From Styela clava (Eukaryota > Chordata > Ascidiacea > Stolidobranchia > Styelidae), in contig NC_135259.1 in the NCBI RefSeq assembly GCF_964204865.1, positions 12,782,974-12,846,973 on the forward strand: a stretch of DNA of 64,000 bases. The letters are read 5' to 3'. The position numbers and the translations under genes are program-made. Under the pieces are notes generated by a model. It was not told the origin of the DNA. It was given only the letters and a program-made list of their open reading frames with translations, and ran no database searches. Positions 37,771 to 48,806 of this stretch are shown one piece after another (position 1 is the first letter of the stretch; each line of letters starts with the position of its first letter).

Positions 37771-40616
37771 TCAAGATGCTTCCAAAGCCACCCTTTCTTG
37801 CCGAGGTTCCTTTGATTCTGTCATAATAAAAAAATGATACAATATTGTAAAAATTTGACAGCATTCTGCAATGCTCATACAAAATCTTTCCAGAGAGAAA
37901 ATGATGGAAGAGAACATAAGTCCAACCTGACGCATAATATGCAAAAGCAAGACGTGTAAGAAATTGCGTAGGCTTGTCCCTTGTACAGAGCCGTATTCGG
38001 GGTGAAGGTGCGAGAATTCGAACTCATGAAAAGATCATTTCCCTGATTCAGTATATATGGCTGCTTCATCTTATTAGTTATTTGATGCTGAGAGCATGTG
38101 TCAAATTGACTTCTTACAAGCTGGCAACAAGAATTTCCTCTGGAAGATAAATGAGGTTTGAGCAGGGGTGTGCAACATGTGGCCCACAAAGAAAAATTGT
38201 GCGGTCCACAGAGAAGTGCCAATTTTAAAAGGTGTGCGGCTCGCAAAACGGGTTTTTAATTCGGTTTATTCTGCAACGAGCGAGTTATTCCAATCCCTTT
38301 GCGTGGCAAAGCCTATACCTGACTGGGTCAAATTTATCATCTATTTCTATGAAGTTACAATGCCCTAACAGCAAGCTTGTGCGAAGCAAACAATACATGT
38401 CATAAGATCAATAACCAAAATGTTTGTGCATGCAACTACTAGAAAGCCTTGTTAAATGAAGGTGCGGCCTGTAGTTTCACCCAGTTATTTGTATCTGGCC
38501 CGCCTGTATCAAATGTTGCACACCTCTGAGTTAGAAGATTTACTTACTCTCTTGTTGTTTAACTTGTGGTTCTTCTGTTGGAACATCTGGTAAATTGGGT
38601 ATTTGGTCAATCTGTTTTTCTGTTGATGATGTAATAGCTTCTAATTCGGCCAGTATATCACTTTCATCTTCATCTGATATGGATCCCGCAAGAATGTCGG
38701 TCAATTGCTTAAATTGAATTAAAATATAAACTTACCAAAAAAACTGAAAACATCCAAAAATAGGAATAAACAATTTTCTTCAGAACAATAGGATAGAAAA
38801 AATACTCCGAAATCATATCAGTAATTTCAATGTTTATCTTTTAATTAAACAAAATAGAGAGATAACATTAGCCGTACAGTACAGTTCCAAACTTCGAATA
38901 GGAATTTCACATTTGTACCGAGAAACAGAAAAATGATAAGACTACATTCATACTTATTTGTCAATCTATCTAAGGTACGGAAAAAGTCAATTAGTTATTT
39001 ATTTTAAATGAGCGGATTTATTGCATAGCTATGATAATTACCCCACAATGTCAGGGAGTCCAGCCATCCTTTCATATATTATTATCTCCCATGGGATTAT
39101 GTGACCTTGTGCAGAGTATTCAGCGTTAATATGTCAAGTGTATCTCTCAAGTCAACGATACAACTTTGGCAAACATGTTTATAGGTATATCTGATATAGT
39201 AAGTAGTTCATGGAATAAGAAAATTGATACCTGCTGATATTCAATTGCTTCTCTAGTGTCATCCATTATTTGCTCTGCCTCTTCTAATGACATTAACTAG
39301 GATTAGAAATAAATATTATTGATATGTAAAAAGAGTAAGGGTAGACAAAATCAATAGGTCTATATAATTTTCTGAATTGAATCTAATATCTTTATAGGTT
39401 TTCAAACAACAAACCAATTCTGCAAAATGATGGATAAAAGATTTGAACTGCAGCTTATATTTATGATTAAGTAAAACATTAATTTTACCTAAAATCTTGA
39501 AGATTCTGTGGAGACAATAAAGATGCATATTCGATTCTCAGGGTACAACTAATTTGTTTACATAATTTGATTTAAATTTACTTGGACAGCCTTAATAACT
39601 TATGAGTAATACAATAATGGTACTAAACAATAGTTATAAACATGACTGTGAAGTCAGAGTGGAATTAGAAATTTCGAATTCCAAGGTGGTGAAACTAGAA
39701 TCGAAGGTAAAGTTTTGTCAACGAGGTGCCGGGAGTCGTTTTCAAATGTCGAGGTCAGGTATAAGTTCTCCATGACACCAAATCTCTGAGTATAACTAGT
39801 AAAAGTACCTTGTGAATGTCTTTTAAAGCTTGATTTCCAACTTTGAGACCTTCAAATACTTTGTTTTCCATTTGGGCAAATTCAATATCATTTGCTAAAG
39901 TTTCCATATTTTCTATTTGTTGTGCTGTTTTCTCAGCCAAATTTTCTTGTCTCTTCTTCTTTTTCAACAACAAAAGAGCCTTGCTGAAACAAACAGAAAA
40001 CAATTTAAATGGAACAAATGTCGAATAAAATGAACTAATTATTTTTCAACCTGACTTAATTACATGGCCCAGATGACTCAAAAATGGTTGAGGAAGTCAC
40101 AACTGACCAGCACACCATCATACAAGAAATTCGAACCTGCAACCACACGGTTTTGACTTTGGACATAAAATGCACCAACCTTTTTTTCCCATCTTTCAAT
40201 AATTGTTTGGCTAAATTTTTCAGTTTTTCCTGCTCTGCATCAATTTTTCTCTGGTACATTCGTAACTGATCTCTTTGCTTCTTTAATTCCTGTACAAATA
40301 AAATACCAACGATCAATACCAAACAATTAACACTTCATTCGAATTTCGGTGTAAGGACCAAATTAGAGAAGTTAAGAGTCTCTACCAAGACAGGAATCAT
40401 ACAACTACACAGACTTTTCCAATAACTCTTGGGCCAACAACCGTGTTAAATCACTGAATTAAGTTACACCATGCCAGCATACAATGCACTCAACACTCTG
40501 ACAATGGAACTATTACAGTATTAGAAAACAATAAAACATATCCCAACCAGAATGGCTCTGTCTTGATCAGTAACTCGAGATTCTGGCTTCTTCTTACTTG
40601 AAAACAAGCCCCCCAT
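37771..40616 (-). CDS. CHMP6: Charged multivesicular body protein 6 (ESCRT-III, VPS20)
   Basis: ESCRT-III nucleating subunit. In the family it is N-myristoylated, binds ESCRT-II at endosomes and seeds CHMP4/Snf7 filaments. Six exons, 40548-40616, 40180-40289, 39809-39983, 39231-39296, 38548-38707 and 37771-37817, join in frame to 208 aa, against 201 in human. It starts MGGLFSSKKKPESRVTDQD: Gly2 fits myristoylation, and xSRVTxQDxAIL is the CHMP6 signature. The basic helical hairpin follows (ELKKQRDQLRMYQRKI, LLLLKKKKRQENL), then EFAQMENKVFEGLKVGN, SLEEAEQIMDDTREAIEYQQ and an acidic segment (SDEDESDILAELEAI). It ends EPRQERVALEAS, close to the human tail. Intron 5 contains a hAT-type MITE. Confidence 0.96.
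38164..38527. mobile_element. hAT-type MITE in CHMP6 intron 5
   Basis: Ends CAGGGGTGTGCAACATGTGG and the inverse of CAGAGGTGTGCAACATTTGA bound about 364 bp. It also has the internal GTGCCAATTTTAAAA and GCCCGC words of the 20296-20643 element in the opposite arrangement, so both belong to one family. A clean 8-bp duplication was not seen. Confidence 0.7.
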
Positions 40617-42044
40617 AGTTGAGACCAGATTTATCGGCAAAAGATGTCTCTGGCTGCTTAAATGTATTCAGAATGTATTCAAGAATAAGATCTGAAGGTA
40701 GCCTATAAATAAAAAAATATGTCACATAACTTCCTCATATGAAAGCAACTTAATTTAAGCTTATATCAATACCTGTACCGGTACCAGACAAAAATATTAT
40801 TTATTCAGTGGCTTTGGCAGCCTAGTAAAAGTTTGAGTTGAGTTTTTAAAGAGATATTTCGCTACCGTACGCCGTACGGTACCTTATAACCCTGTGTAAC
40901 ATTACGTACCGCTTATGCATTCGATATGAAATAATGTTTCAGACAGCTCACAACTAAGATAAATGAAACTCCCGCCCCAAGGCTTTTAGATCCAATATTA
41001 AAAGTGCCTATGAAACTTTTGTTGACATTGGTAAGTTACTTTCCTCTATTCCAAATATTGGTTATACTTATTTTTGGAGGCGCGGTTCTTACCACTTCAT
41101 GGCAGCTCCTGCCACGAACGTACCGATACGTACCGCGGCGTCTCTTGCTACCGGTATGGTTTTATCGCGCTATTACCGGTATATTTACTTACAAAGTTAT
41201 GTCATGTCATAATGTGGAAATATATCTACCTAAACCTAACCCCAAATACTGTATTCATAAGAAAAGCGTTTCAAGCAGCCCTGCTATTACAGCCGACATG
41301 CCGTGGTTACCGGTACGGCAGCAAAATTGGTGGTATTCTATTTGCTGCCGTAACCACGGCACCTTTAAATAGTTTTATAGTAGGGTATATCATTGAGGTG
41401 TTGTATAGGTTTACTGTATAGTCATTTTGGTTTGTGGCAGCCAAAAAGTCAGTCGCCGTGGGTTTGGTCCTGGTTTGGCTATAGCGGCCATGGTTTGGAA
41501 ATCCCGCCACGGTTTTGCGGCAGCTCTAGACGCCACAAAATACTTGAAACTGCACTTGTATTTTTGATAACATTTTTTGCATTTGCATATTTTGTTTACT
41601 AAGTAATTTACTTTGAGTTTCTTGAGTTTTTTTTTAATTTTTCTATATCTCTGTAGTTAGGTGGTTGCACATGTTGTAGGTGGTTGCACGTGTGACAATT
41701 AATTCAATACTTCTAGGCGAGTGAACATTTACGGTACCGCTTCATTTCAATAGTGTTTGTACCTATAGCTGTAGTGTAGAGAGTCCATAACGTCAGAACG
41801 TTTTGTTTGCTCTCCTGATTCTATATTGTGATTTTATCAATTATAAACTTTCCTCCTACACGGAATAAAAATTTAAATCCAACTCACCTTTAAACTGTGA
41901 CTGAAAGGAAAGGTTCATATTACTACCGTTTTCTTTGTGGCCCACGTGCAGACATGATTGTATTGCAGCAGAATCATAGTCAGTTCAACATTTTATCGAA
42001 CAATATTAGCTTGTATCTGCTTTTCAATTAAAATATATACTATT
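40617..42044. other. CHMP6 upstream region with GGTACCG-rich tracts
   Basis: Contains the CHMP6 5' flank, then scattered palindromic GGTACCG/TACCGGTA words (about 40776-41160 and 41730) and two imperfect inverted segments built on CCGTGGTTACCGG (about 41300-41360). Open frames here are low-complexity by-products. No recognised gene. Confidence 0.4.
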
Positions 42045-43240
42045 CTATCTTCGACCCACTTTCCTATCTCCCTAAACTCTTTTATTCTCAACCCACTGTC
42101 CTCTCTATCCCCAGCCCACTGCTCCATTACTCCCACCTTCATACCTCAACCTCCTCCTCGGCCCAATGTCCTATCACCCTCAGCTTTCCTATCCTCGACT
42201 CACTGTCCTATCTCCACCAGCCTTTCTCCCCTCTACTTATCTATCTCCGACCCACTGTCCTATCTCTCTCACATTCCTATTCTCGACCCACTGTCCTATC
42301 TCCCTCAACTTCTTATTCTCGATCCACTACCCATCTGTCCCACTTTCCTATCCTCGACCCAATGTCATATCTCCCTCAACTTTCTATCCACGACCCTATC
42401 TCTCTCACCTTCCTATCCTCGATCCACTGCCTATCTATCTCAACCTTCCCATTCTCGACCCACTGTCCTATCTCCCTCAACTTCCTATTCTCGATCCACT
42501 ACCCCATCTCTCTCATCTTCTTATCCTAGGTCCACTGACCTCCATCTCTCTCAACTTCCAATCCACGGTCCACTACCCTATCCCTCTCACCTTTCTATCC
42601 CGGATCCTACCTATCTCAACTTCCCTAAGCTCTGTCACTGTCCTATCTCCCTCAACCTTTCTAAGCTAGACCCACTGTCCTATCTCCCTCAACTTCCTAT
42701 CCACGAACCACTGCCCTATCTCTCCCGCTTCACTATCCTCGACCCACTGCCTTATCTCCCTCAAGTTCCTATTCTCGATCCATTACCCCATCTCTCTCAC
42801 CTTCCTATCCCCGATCCACTACCTATCTCCCTCATCCTTCCTATCCTCGACCCACCGCCCTATACTACCCCGCACCTAAACTAACCGCGCTTTACCCAAG
42901 CTCCGACGGTAACACCCAACATTTTTCATGCTTGTGATTATTCAAACTCTCAGGTTTTATACGGCTCGAGTATGCCAATGAAATGATGGAAGCGTACGTC
43001 GACGAATCAAGCCTATAAAGTTGACGGCATTCGTGACATTTGAATATGAAACAAACGTATAGCTTCAGTGAGTGTGAATGATGACAGAAATGTTTGAAAT
43101 CTTTCAAAGGTACTCATTTACATCATTTGCCAGGCCATTTAAATGTAGGCTGCATCCAAAACGTTAATCAATCACCATAATTGGTAGCTCAAAAATTTGC
43201 TACTTGTTAGGCCACAGATGTTCTCGGGAGCGGAAGCGCT
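42045..43240. repeat. Left arm of a foldback element, with 36-bp minisatellite
   Basis: 42045-42875 is an array of about 23 imperfect 36-bp units built on CGACCCACTGTCCTATCTCC followed by a CTCAACTTCCTATT-like half. 42876-43240 is unique arm DNA. The whole segment is repeated inverted at 49450-50447: the unique part is roughly 90% alike by eye, including GTCGACGTACGCTTCCATCA and CTACCAATTATGGTGATTGA. The array reads through as a long Pro/Leu/Ser-rich frame, which is an artefact of a unit length divisible by three. Confidence 0.85.
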
Positions 43241-43954
43241 GATAAAGCTATTTTGAAGATAATAAACTGCTTGTATGACTGCTGCTTACGTAGGGGAAAG
43301 CTTATGAAGCGTAACAGCATTTAATATGATGTGTCTTTAGGACACTGATCCGAGACCGGTTAAACTCTGATCCGTAAAATGAAAAAAAAAATAAATGAAA
43401 ATAATAAACCATGTATGTACACAGTGAACGCGAAGCCACTGACACGAGCAGCAAATTGGATTAGGGGGGAATGGAACAGTCTGCCGATTACACTATTTTT
43501 ATCACAAAATCCGTATAACCAATCGACCCATTTTTTGAGGAGTTAATGATCTTCCAGCGCGCAGCGGGTCAATCTCTAAATATGGAGAGGGCACATATTT
43601 TATGTGTGAATAGAGAGATCCTTCGAGAATACAGGTTTCGACAATATCAAATATCATTTAAAAGAATCCTTATACAGTAATTCGGACCCTCACGCAATCC
43701 AAATAGACAGTAACTGGCAACACCTATCAAACATCTGCCACATTATTAATTTAAATCCAAGCGAATGGGACTCGGGAATTCTTGCGGCTGTGGCAGATAT
43801 TTGTTTGTTGGCCGCGATCTTCAAAGGCTAGGTCGATTATTTATACGGATTTAGTGATAATACTAGTGTAATCGGGAGACTGTTCCACCCCAAATTAATT
43901 TCCTGGGTGAATCTGTTGCTGATTATTGCTTGTGTCAGAGGTCCCACGGTTCGT
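43241..43954. other. Loop of the foldback element
   Basis: About 715 bp between the two inverted arms, left of the LINE insertion. It contains an A10 run near 43382 and no recognisable gene. If the foldback once encoded anything, it is not visible here. Confidence 0.4.
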
Positions 43955-43963
43955 GTGTACATG

Positions 43964-43968
<5 letters not shown>
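43955..43968. repeat. Target-site duplication, left copy, of the U2-led LINE
   Basis: GTGTACATGTTGTA, identical to 49417-49430. It abuts the poly(T) that represents the LINE poly(A) tail. Confidence 0.9.

Positions 43969-44007
<39 letters not shown>
43969..44007 (-). other. LINE poly(A) tail
   Basis: An almost uninterrupted run of about 39 T on the plus strand marks the 3' end of the retrotransposed RNA. It directly follows the left target-site duplication, confirming poly(A)-primed target-site reverse transcription. Confidence 0.9.
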
Positions 44008-44260
44008 CTTGATTTTTCGGATCAGAGTATGTATGGTCTGCCTCGGATCAGTGTTACATATAATAACACGTCATACCCGAGTCGTATCGGTATTAATCCT
44101 CGCAATCACATTGCCGCATATGCGGCGGTCAGATGACATCCACTCATCACTTCCGTTGGGTTGTTTGATGGTATTCTCAGGAGTATGCTACCATTTGTGG
44201 GTGGCATAGATAAAAGGTTCATTACATTTATTGTTGTTAGGATCTGGTTTTCTCGTTATT

Positions 44261-47152
44261 TTATTGTTCGTACCCCGCAAGTATTTCTTTCCAATTAGGT
44301 TTCAAATTGGATGTGTATACCTTGGGAAATTTTTTGTCAAGTTGGTTGATAAAATCGGACCATTTTCGAGTTGTTTTGGGGATAATTTTGTCCTCGCTCG
44401 GATCGACTATTCTATTTTCTATATCTAACTTGATTTTGAAGTTGATTATTGCTAATTTGAATATTAAAAATAGTTTTATGGTTATGGTCTGAACTGTCTG
44501 GTTGGGCATGGTGTAAGAGTTGTAGAAGATATTTTCTTTAGATATTTGTACTGGTATTTTAAGGGTCCTGTTCAGTATGCCCGTGGTTTTGGAAAGGTGT
44601 CGTGAAATGTAAGAGCAGTGTAAGAAAATGTGTAGGGTATTGTCTTCACGGCTTCCACAGAATTTGCATTTTAGCAGTTTTCTTTGGCCGTGCGCATCGC
44701 TAAACATAGATCTTTTCCGCGCTTTATTCCCAAAGATGTACCCATCAGCCACTATTCTGTACGAACATATCTTCTCTTTGTTTGTTGTTTTATGTTTCAG
44801 AGTTCTTTGCTTTACGTGAACGCAAGTCCAATCTATTCCCGTTGGGTATGGAGACTCAGTTTTCAGGTTGTATAGGAGATTTCTGTATATGTCTTTGTGC
44901 TTCATGTCAGCCCACTGTTGTTTGGTAAGATGTATTCCCTTTGTTGTATCCAAATATTTTTGCCAGATTTTGGGGACGAAGGGGAGTTGTGGGGTAGAAT
45001 TTGTATATAAGCTTGGGTTGTTTTTTATGATTTTGGATCCTAAAGCATAGACTGCTTCCTGATGCCAAAAAAGGTAAGGTGTATCGATATTGCTTAGTAT
45101 TTTTATTCGCTCTGCTATACATGCTGAAATTTTAATTTTGATATTGGGCATATTTATGCCGCCTTCTAACCATGGCCGTTGTAGCGTGGTTCTCTTTATC
45201 GCCTCCATTCCCTCGGGGAACCATAGGTATTTAGCAACTAGGTGTTGTACCTTGTTGAGATATACTGGCGGTATTTCTACAAATCTCGCGTGAAATATTA
45301 TTAGTGACATGATCAGGGAATTTATTACTGTTAGTTTTCCAATCCAGGTGAGTTTTCGTGTTTTCAAAAAGTTTAATTTTCTGGTTATTTTGACAAGTGT
45401 TTCGTCCCATGTTATTGTTTCCCGCCCTAATCCATAATATATCCCCAAGATTTTTTCTGTATCTTTATGGTGGGTATTATAGTTGGATTTCCGGAGACGT
45501 TGTGCTGCGTCAGTTGTGAAACTCAATATCTGGGTTTTATCTATATTAATTTTTTGTCCTGCTGCTTTTTCGTATTTTTGTAATTCAAAGAAGATTTGTT
45601 GAATGGAAGTTATATCTCTCACTGCGTAGGTGGCGTCATCGGCAAATTGGTCCAGTTTATGTGTGAATTTTCCAAGTTTGATGCCATGTATGTCGGAATT
45701 TCGTTGTACTGATCTAATTAGTGGTTCTGCGTTTAGAATGTATAACAACATGCTCAATGGGCATCCTTGTCGAATTCCCCTATTGATTTTGATTGGGGAG
45801 CTCATTTTACCGTTAATATCTATGTAGTTGTAAATTTCTTCGTACATGTTTTTGACGATATTAGTTATTTTGGGGCTGAGGCCGATTTCGTGTAATACTT
45901 TAAAAAGGAAGTTATGGTCTATTCTGTCGAACGCTTTCAAGTTGTCGATCATTACTAAATATCCTGGAATTTGCTTGGTTTGACAGTAGCGGACAACCGC
46001 TTCTAGGTTGTAATGGGCATCAAATATACTTCGTCCAGGTAAGGTACTCTTTTGCTGTTGGCTTACCAATGTGTTGAGTGGAGATTCTAGTCTTTTGGTT
46101 AAAAGCCTTGCAACCAGTTTGTAGTCAAAGTTGAGATTCGAGATCGGTCGCCAATTTTTTAGTAGATTTTTGTTTCCCTTTTTAAATATCAATTTCACTC
46201 TGGCATAGTGTGAGCTTTGCGGTAGAGCGCCGAAGCTCAAGATAATATTAATCATATTCGTCAATTTTTCTTTTATCATGTGCCAAAATGTTATATAGAA
46301 TTCTTTGCTTAGCCCGTCAGGGCCGGGGGATTTATTATTTTTCATATCTTTTATAATAGAGAATATCTCGTCCTCGTTTGTGGGTTTTTCTATCTCTTCG
46401 TTTTGATCTTGGCTGAGTTGTGTGGCGCTCATTTGATTGATATAGTGGTGCTGGTGAGATTCGTCTATTTTACACTTCATGCCCCATAGCTCGTTATAGA
46501 AATCCTCTACCGCCTTAGTTACTTCGTTTTCACTTGTAACTATCTTCCCGTTTAAATTTTGGATAGAATCCATCGATGTTTGTTTTGCGCGTGTTTTGAT
46601 CCTATCATAGAAGTACTTCGTTGGTTCTTCTCCTTCTTCTTGATCTTCTATGCCCGCCAGGATTGTTTTATAATTGGCTTTGTTGTCAATCAAGTTTTTT
46701 AGCTGTACCCTAAGTCTTTCCAGTTTTCTTACGTCTGTACTATTCTTGTTGGCCACTGTATTCGCAATGTTTTGTCTTATCAATTGTTCAGTTATATTGT
46801 CTTCTTTTGCTTTTTTTATTGAGTATGCTATAGTTTGTTTTTTGGTGTTTAGTTTGAAGTTGTCCCACCAATCTAGTAAAGATTCGAAACTTTCAATGTT
46901 TATCAAGGCCCTATTATATGTATTTTTTATAATTTCGAAGTAATCTTTTTCTTTGTATAGCGAGATATTGTTCCGCCACATCCCCCGACCCCATCTTATA
47001 TTTTTCAAAACTCTGAGTTTAATATATGGGCATAGAGCGTGATCGGCTACGGTGTTCACGGCATGTCCTACGTATGTAATTAAGGGGTCGATTTCGCGGG
47101 AGTTATAAATTCTATCAATCCTCTTGGCTTGCTGGTTGGCATTGGATATTGG
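44261..47152 (-). CDS. LINE ORF2, endonuclease C-terminus and reverse transcriptase
   Basis: An uninterrupted frame of about 960 codons. It opens with the last part of the APE-type endonuclease (RIDRIYNSREIDPLITY, then ADHALCPYIKL). The reverse transcriptase follows: NNKSPGPDGLSKEF, NWRPISNLNFDYKLVARLL, RGIRQGCPLSMLLYIL, and the catalytic box FADDATY (about 45632-45652), with FADD in place of the usual YADD. Near the C-terminus is a CCHC motif, CKFCGSREDNTLHIFLHC, typical of L1/Tx1 elements. The frame runs without a break into the U2 segment, but that extension is chimeric. Absence of stops over 2.9 kb suggests recent insertion. Confidence 0.93.
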   Translation of the reverse strand, partial: PISNANQQAKRIDRIYNSREIDPLITYVGHAVNTVADHALCPYIKLRVLKNIRWGRGMWRNNISLYKEKDYFEIIKNTYNRALINIESFESLLDWWDNFKLNTKKQTIAYSIKKAKEDNITEQLIRQNIANTVANKNSTDVRKLERLRVQLKNLIDNKANYKTILAGIEDQEEGEEPTKYFYDRIKTRAKQTSMDSIQNLNGKIVTSENEVTKAVEDFYNELWGMKCKIDESHQHHYINQMSATQLSQDQNEEIEKPTNEDEIFSIIKDMKNNKSPGPDGLSKEFYITFWHMIKEKLTNMINIILSFGALPQSSHYARVKLIFKKGNKNLLKNWRPISNLNFDYKLVARLLTKRLESPLNTLVSQQQKSTLPGRSIFDAHYNLEAVVRYCQTKQIPGYLVMIDNLKAFDRIDHNFLFKVLHEIGLSPKITNIVKNMYEEIYNYIDINGKMSSPIKINRGIRQGCPLSMLLYILNAEPLIRSVQRNSDIHGIKLGKFTHKLDQFADDATYAVRDITSIQQIFFELQKYEKAAGQKINIDKTQILSFTTDAAQRLRKSNYNTHHKDTEKILGIYYGLGRETITWDETLVKITRKLNFLKTRKLTWIGKLTVINSLIMSLIIFHARFVEIPPVYLNKVQHLVAKYLWFPEGMEAIKRTTLQRPWLEGGINMPNIKIKISACIAERIKILSNIDTPYLFWHQEAVYALGSKIIKNNPSLYTNSTPQLPFVPKIWQKYLDTTKGIHLTKQQWADMKHKDIYRNLLYNLKTESPYPTGIDWTCVHVKQRTLKHKTTNKEKICSYRIVADGYIFGNKARKRSMFSDAHGQRKLLKCKFCGSREDNTLHIFLHCSYISRHLSKTTGILNRTLKIPVQISKENIFYNSYTMPNQTVQTITIKLFLIFKLAIINFKIKLDIENRIVDPSEDKIIPKTTRKWSDFINQLDKKFPKVYTSNLKPNWKEILAGYEQ

Positions 47153-47190
47153 ATCGCTTCTCGGCCTTTTGGCTAAGATCAAGTGTAGTA
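47153..47190 (+). pseudogene. First 38 nt of U2 snRNA fused to the LINE 5' end
   Basis: From 47153 the plus strand matches the 5' end of metazoan U2 snRNA from nucleotide 1 to 38 with no mismatch that I can find against the conserved sequence. It starts ATCGCTTCTCGGCCTTTTGG and ends with the branch-point recognition sequence GTGTAGTA. It then switches to element sequence at 47191. U2 continuation (TCTGTTC) is absent, so this is not a U2 gene. It stands exactly at the 5' end of the reverse-transcribed RNA and in sense with ORF1. Confidence 0.93.
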
Positions 47191-47216
47191 GGTCGTATGC
47201 TAGCTAGACCTGAGTA

Positions 47217-47247
47217 TCGATCTTCGGCTCTTCGGCTAAGATCAAGC
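47217..47247 (+). repeat. Second, degenerate U2 5' end in the LINE 5' UTR
   Basis: Starting 64 bases after the first, ATCGATCTTCGGCTCTTCGG then CTAAGATCAAG aligns to U2 nucleotides 1-31 at about 25 of 31 positions. The last 13 bases, GGCTAAGATCAAG, are identical to U2. A 26-base spacer separates it from the first copy. Confidence 0.75.
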
Positions 47248-47302
47248 CTTAGGAACAAGTTATAGTTGGAATTACAAGATAGTCTAAATACCTTTGGATA
47301 TT

Positions 47303-48616
47303 ATGGCCTACGCAAAAGTCGCCGCTATACCCCCAGTAATGACCACACCAAGTAATAACAGACCGCGATCTCTGATGATCGAGACGGAGGACAACATAAA
47401 TTTTGAAGGACTGCTTGGAGTTTTAAAAACAACACCCGATGTCAACCAGTACTACAATGAAATAAAAGGATTATTTGAAGTGAGAAGAGGTCTCTGGACA
47501 ATATCCTTTAAACCTACATCAAACGAAACGTCTAGTTGCAGGGATGAGTTCCTAAGCGCAACCGGTGGCAAGTTGAATTCAATGTATGGGCCTATCCACT
47601 TCATGCTACCCGCAGGTACACCGACAAGAATTTCAATCAAAGGCATACCCGATGAAACACCGTTTGCGAGGGCCGCGGCAATCATAAACAACCTAGAATG
47701 CGGCAAAATTAAAAACGCAATGAAAAACTGGCACAAAGGCACGGAAATATATAACGGTTATACCGCTTTTTTCATCACAGACTTTAACAAGGATAAACTA
47801 CCGGACTATATCATATTCGATGGAATAAGATGCAAAACGTATCTCCCGCAAGAGTTATACACTCCGACATGCGGCAGGTGTTTACAACAGGGCCATACAT
47901 TCGTCGCATGTCAGAATACACCGGTATGTAGATACTGCAAAGAGGAAGGACACCTCGTAAAACAATGCAAAAAACGTATCGACCGACACAATCAGGAAGA
48001 ACCAACCGCTTGGAACATATCTAAAAGAACCGCTAATACTAACAACAAAACAGGGATAAATACAAACCGTCACAACGTACCACAACTTAATGCAGGCATG
48101 TGCCTTTCGCCGCTATCCTCAACATTGCTAAGAGAAGAGGCAAACACAAACAGCAAACCACAAACCGAAGAGGAGAGCACACAAGCAATAAGCGATAACG
48201 AAACCTCCTCAAACTGCGAAAACGATGACTTAAACGACGAAACAAAAGATTGGTCTCTGAGCAGAGACGACTCCCAGTTAGAGAAACCGTTGGACATACC
48301 GAGAACACCTAGAAGAAAGTTAAAACCAACTTCAACAATCGGACAGACCCCCATAGTACATGAAATGACAAGACAATCGTACGTAAAAGGAATGGTTAGA
48401 GGATACGAATCCATTGACTCTTCCTCGTTTTCTGATACGTGGATTAATAACTCAGCCCCCGCTCATTTGGGAAACAGTGACTACAATCCAATTGGACAAG
48501 CCAGTGGCGCAAATAAACGAGATAGACTTAATTTGAGCTCTGCATCATCCTCGTGCACACCGCCTAACCCCAAGAAGGAGAAAGCCTCCGCCACAACCGA
48601 GCGCCCACAGACATAA
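47303..48616 (+). CDS. LINE ORF1, gag-like protein with two zinc knuckles
   Basis: A 437-residue frame from the ATG at 47303 (MAYAKVAAIPP). An in-frame TTG at 47294 is less likely as start. The N-terminal half resembles nucleic-acid-binding ORF1 proteins of the Tx1 group. Two CX2CX4HX4C knuckles lie at about residues 190-203 (CGRCLQQGHTFVAC) and 209-222 (CRYCKEEGHLVKQC). The C-terminal half is Ser/Thr/Asn-rich and probably disordered. A 190-bp spacer follows before ORF2. It is intact, with no stop or frameshift. Confidence 0.9.
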   Translation: MAYAKVAAIPPVMTTPSNNRPRSLMIETEDNINFEGLLGVLKTTPDVNQYYNEIKGLFEVRRGLWTISFKPTSNETSSCRDEFLSATGGKLNSMYGPIHFMLPAGTPTRISIKGIPDETPFARAAAIINNLECGKIKNAMKNWHKGTEIYNGYTAFFITDFNKDKLPDYIIFDGIRCKTYLPQELYTPTCGRCLQQGHTFVACQNTPVCRYCKEEGHLVKQCKKRIDRHNQEEPTAWNISKRTANTNNKTGINTNRHNVPQLNAGMCLSPLSSTLLREEANTNSKPQTEEESTQAISDNETSSNCENDDLNDETKDWSLSRDDSQLEKPLDIPRTPRRKLKPTSTIGQTPIVHEMTRQSYVKGMVRGYESIDSSSFSDTWINNSAPAHLGNSDYNPIGQASGANKRDRLNLSSASSSCTPPNPKKEKASATTERPQT

Positions 48617-48806
48617 ACAATCGACTGTGGCAACCAATCCACCAATCAAAAGACACCAGGAAAGATAATTGATACAAAACAAACCACACAGACATAACTT
48701 GGATATAAATAAGGATTATAACTCGGATATAAATTATGGATGTACCTAGGATCTCGAAACAAAACAAAGGGAAGTCAAAAACGTGAGTTAAATTTAAATT
48801 ACTAAA

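Noticed and set aside
41958-42884. 308-codon Pro/Leu/Ser-rich open frame
   Set aside because: It is the 36-bp minisatellite read in frame; unit length is a multiple of three and the same array is open on the other strand at 49755-50450.
43907-44209. Frame with a long poly-Phe run
   Set aside because: The Phe run is the LINE poly(A) tail read as TTT codons.
47153-47247. A functional U2 snRNA gene
   Set aside because: Neither copy continues past the 5' third of U2: no Sm site and no stem-loops III/IV.
47452-48414. Minus-strand frames opposite ORF1
   Set aside because: They are antisense shadows of the zinc-knuckle ORF1, with no family features.
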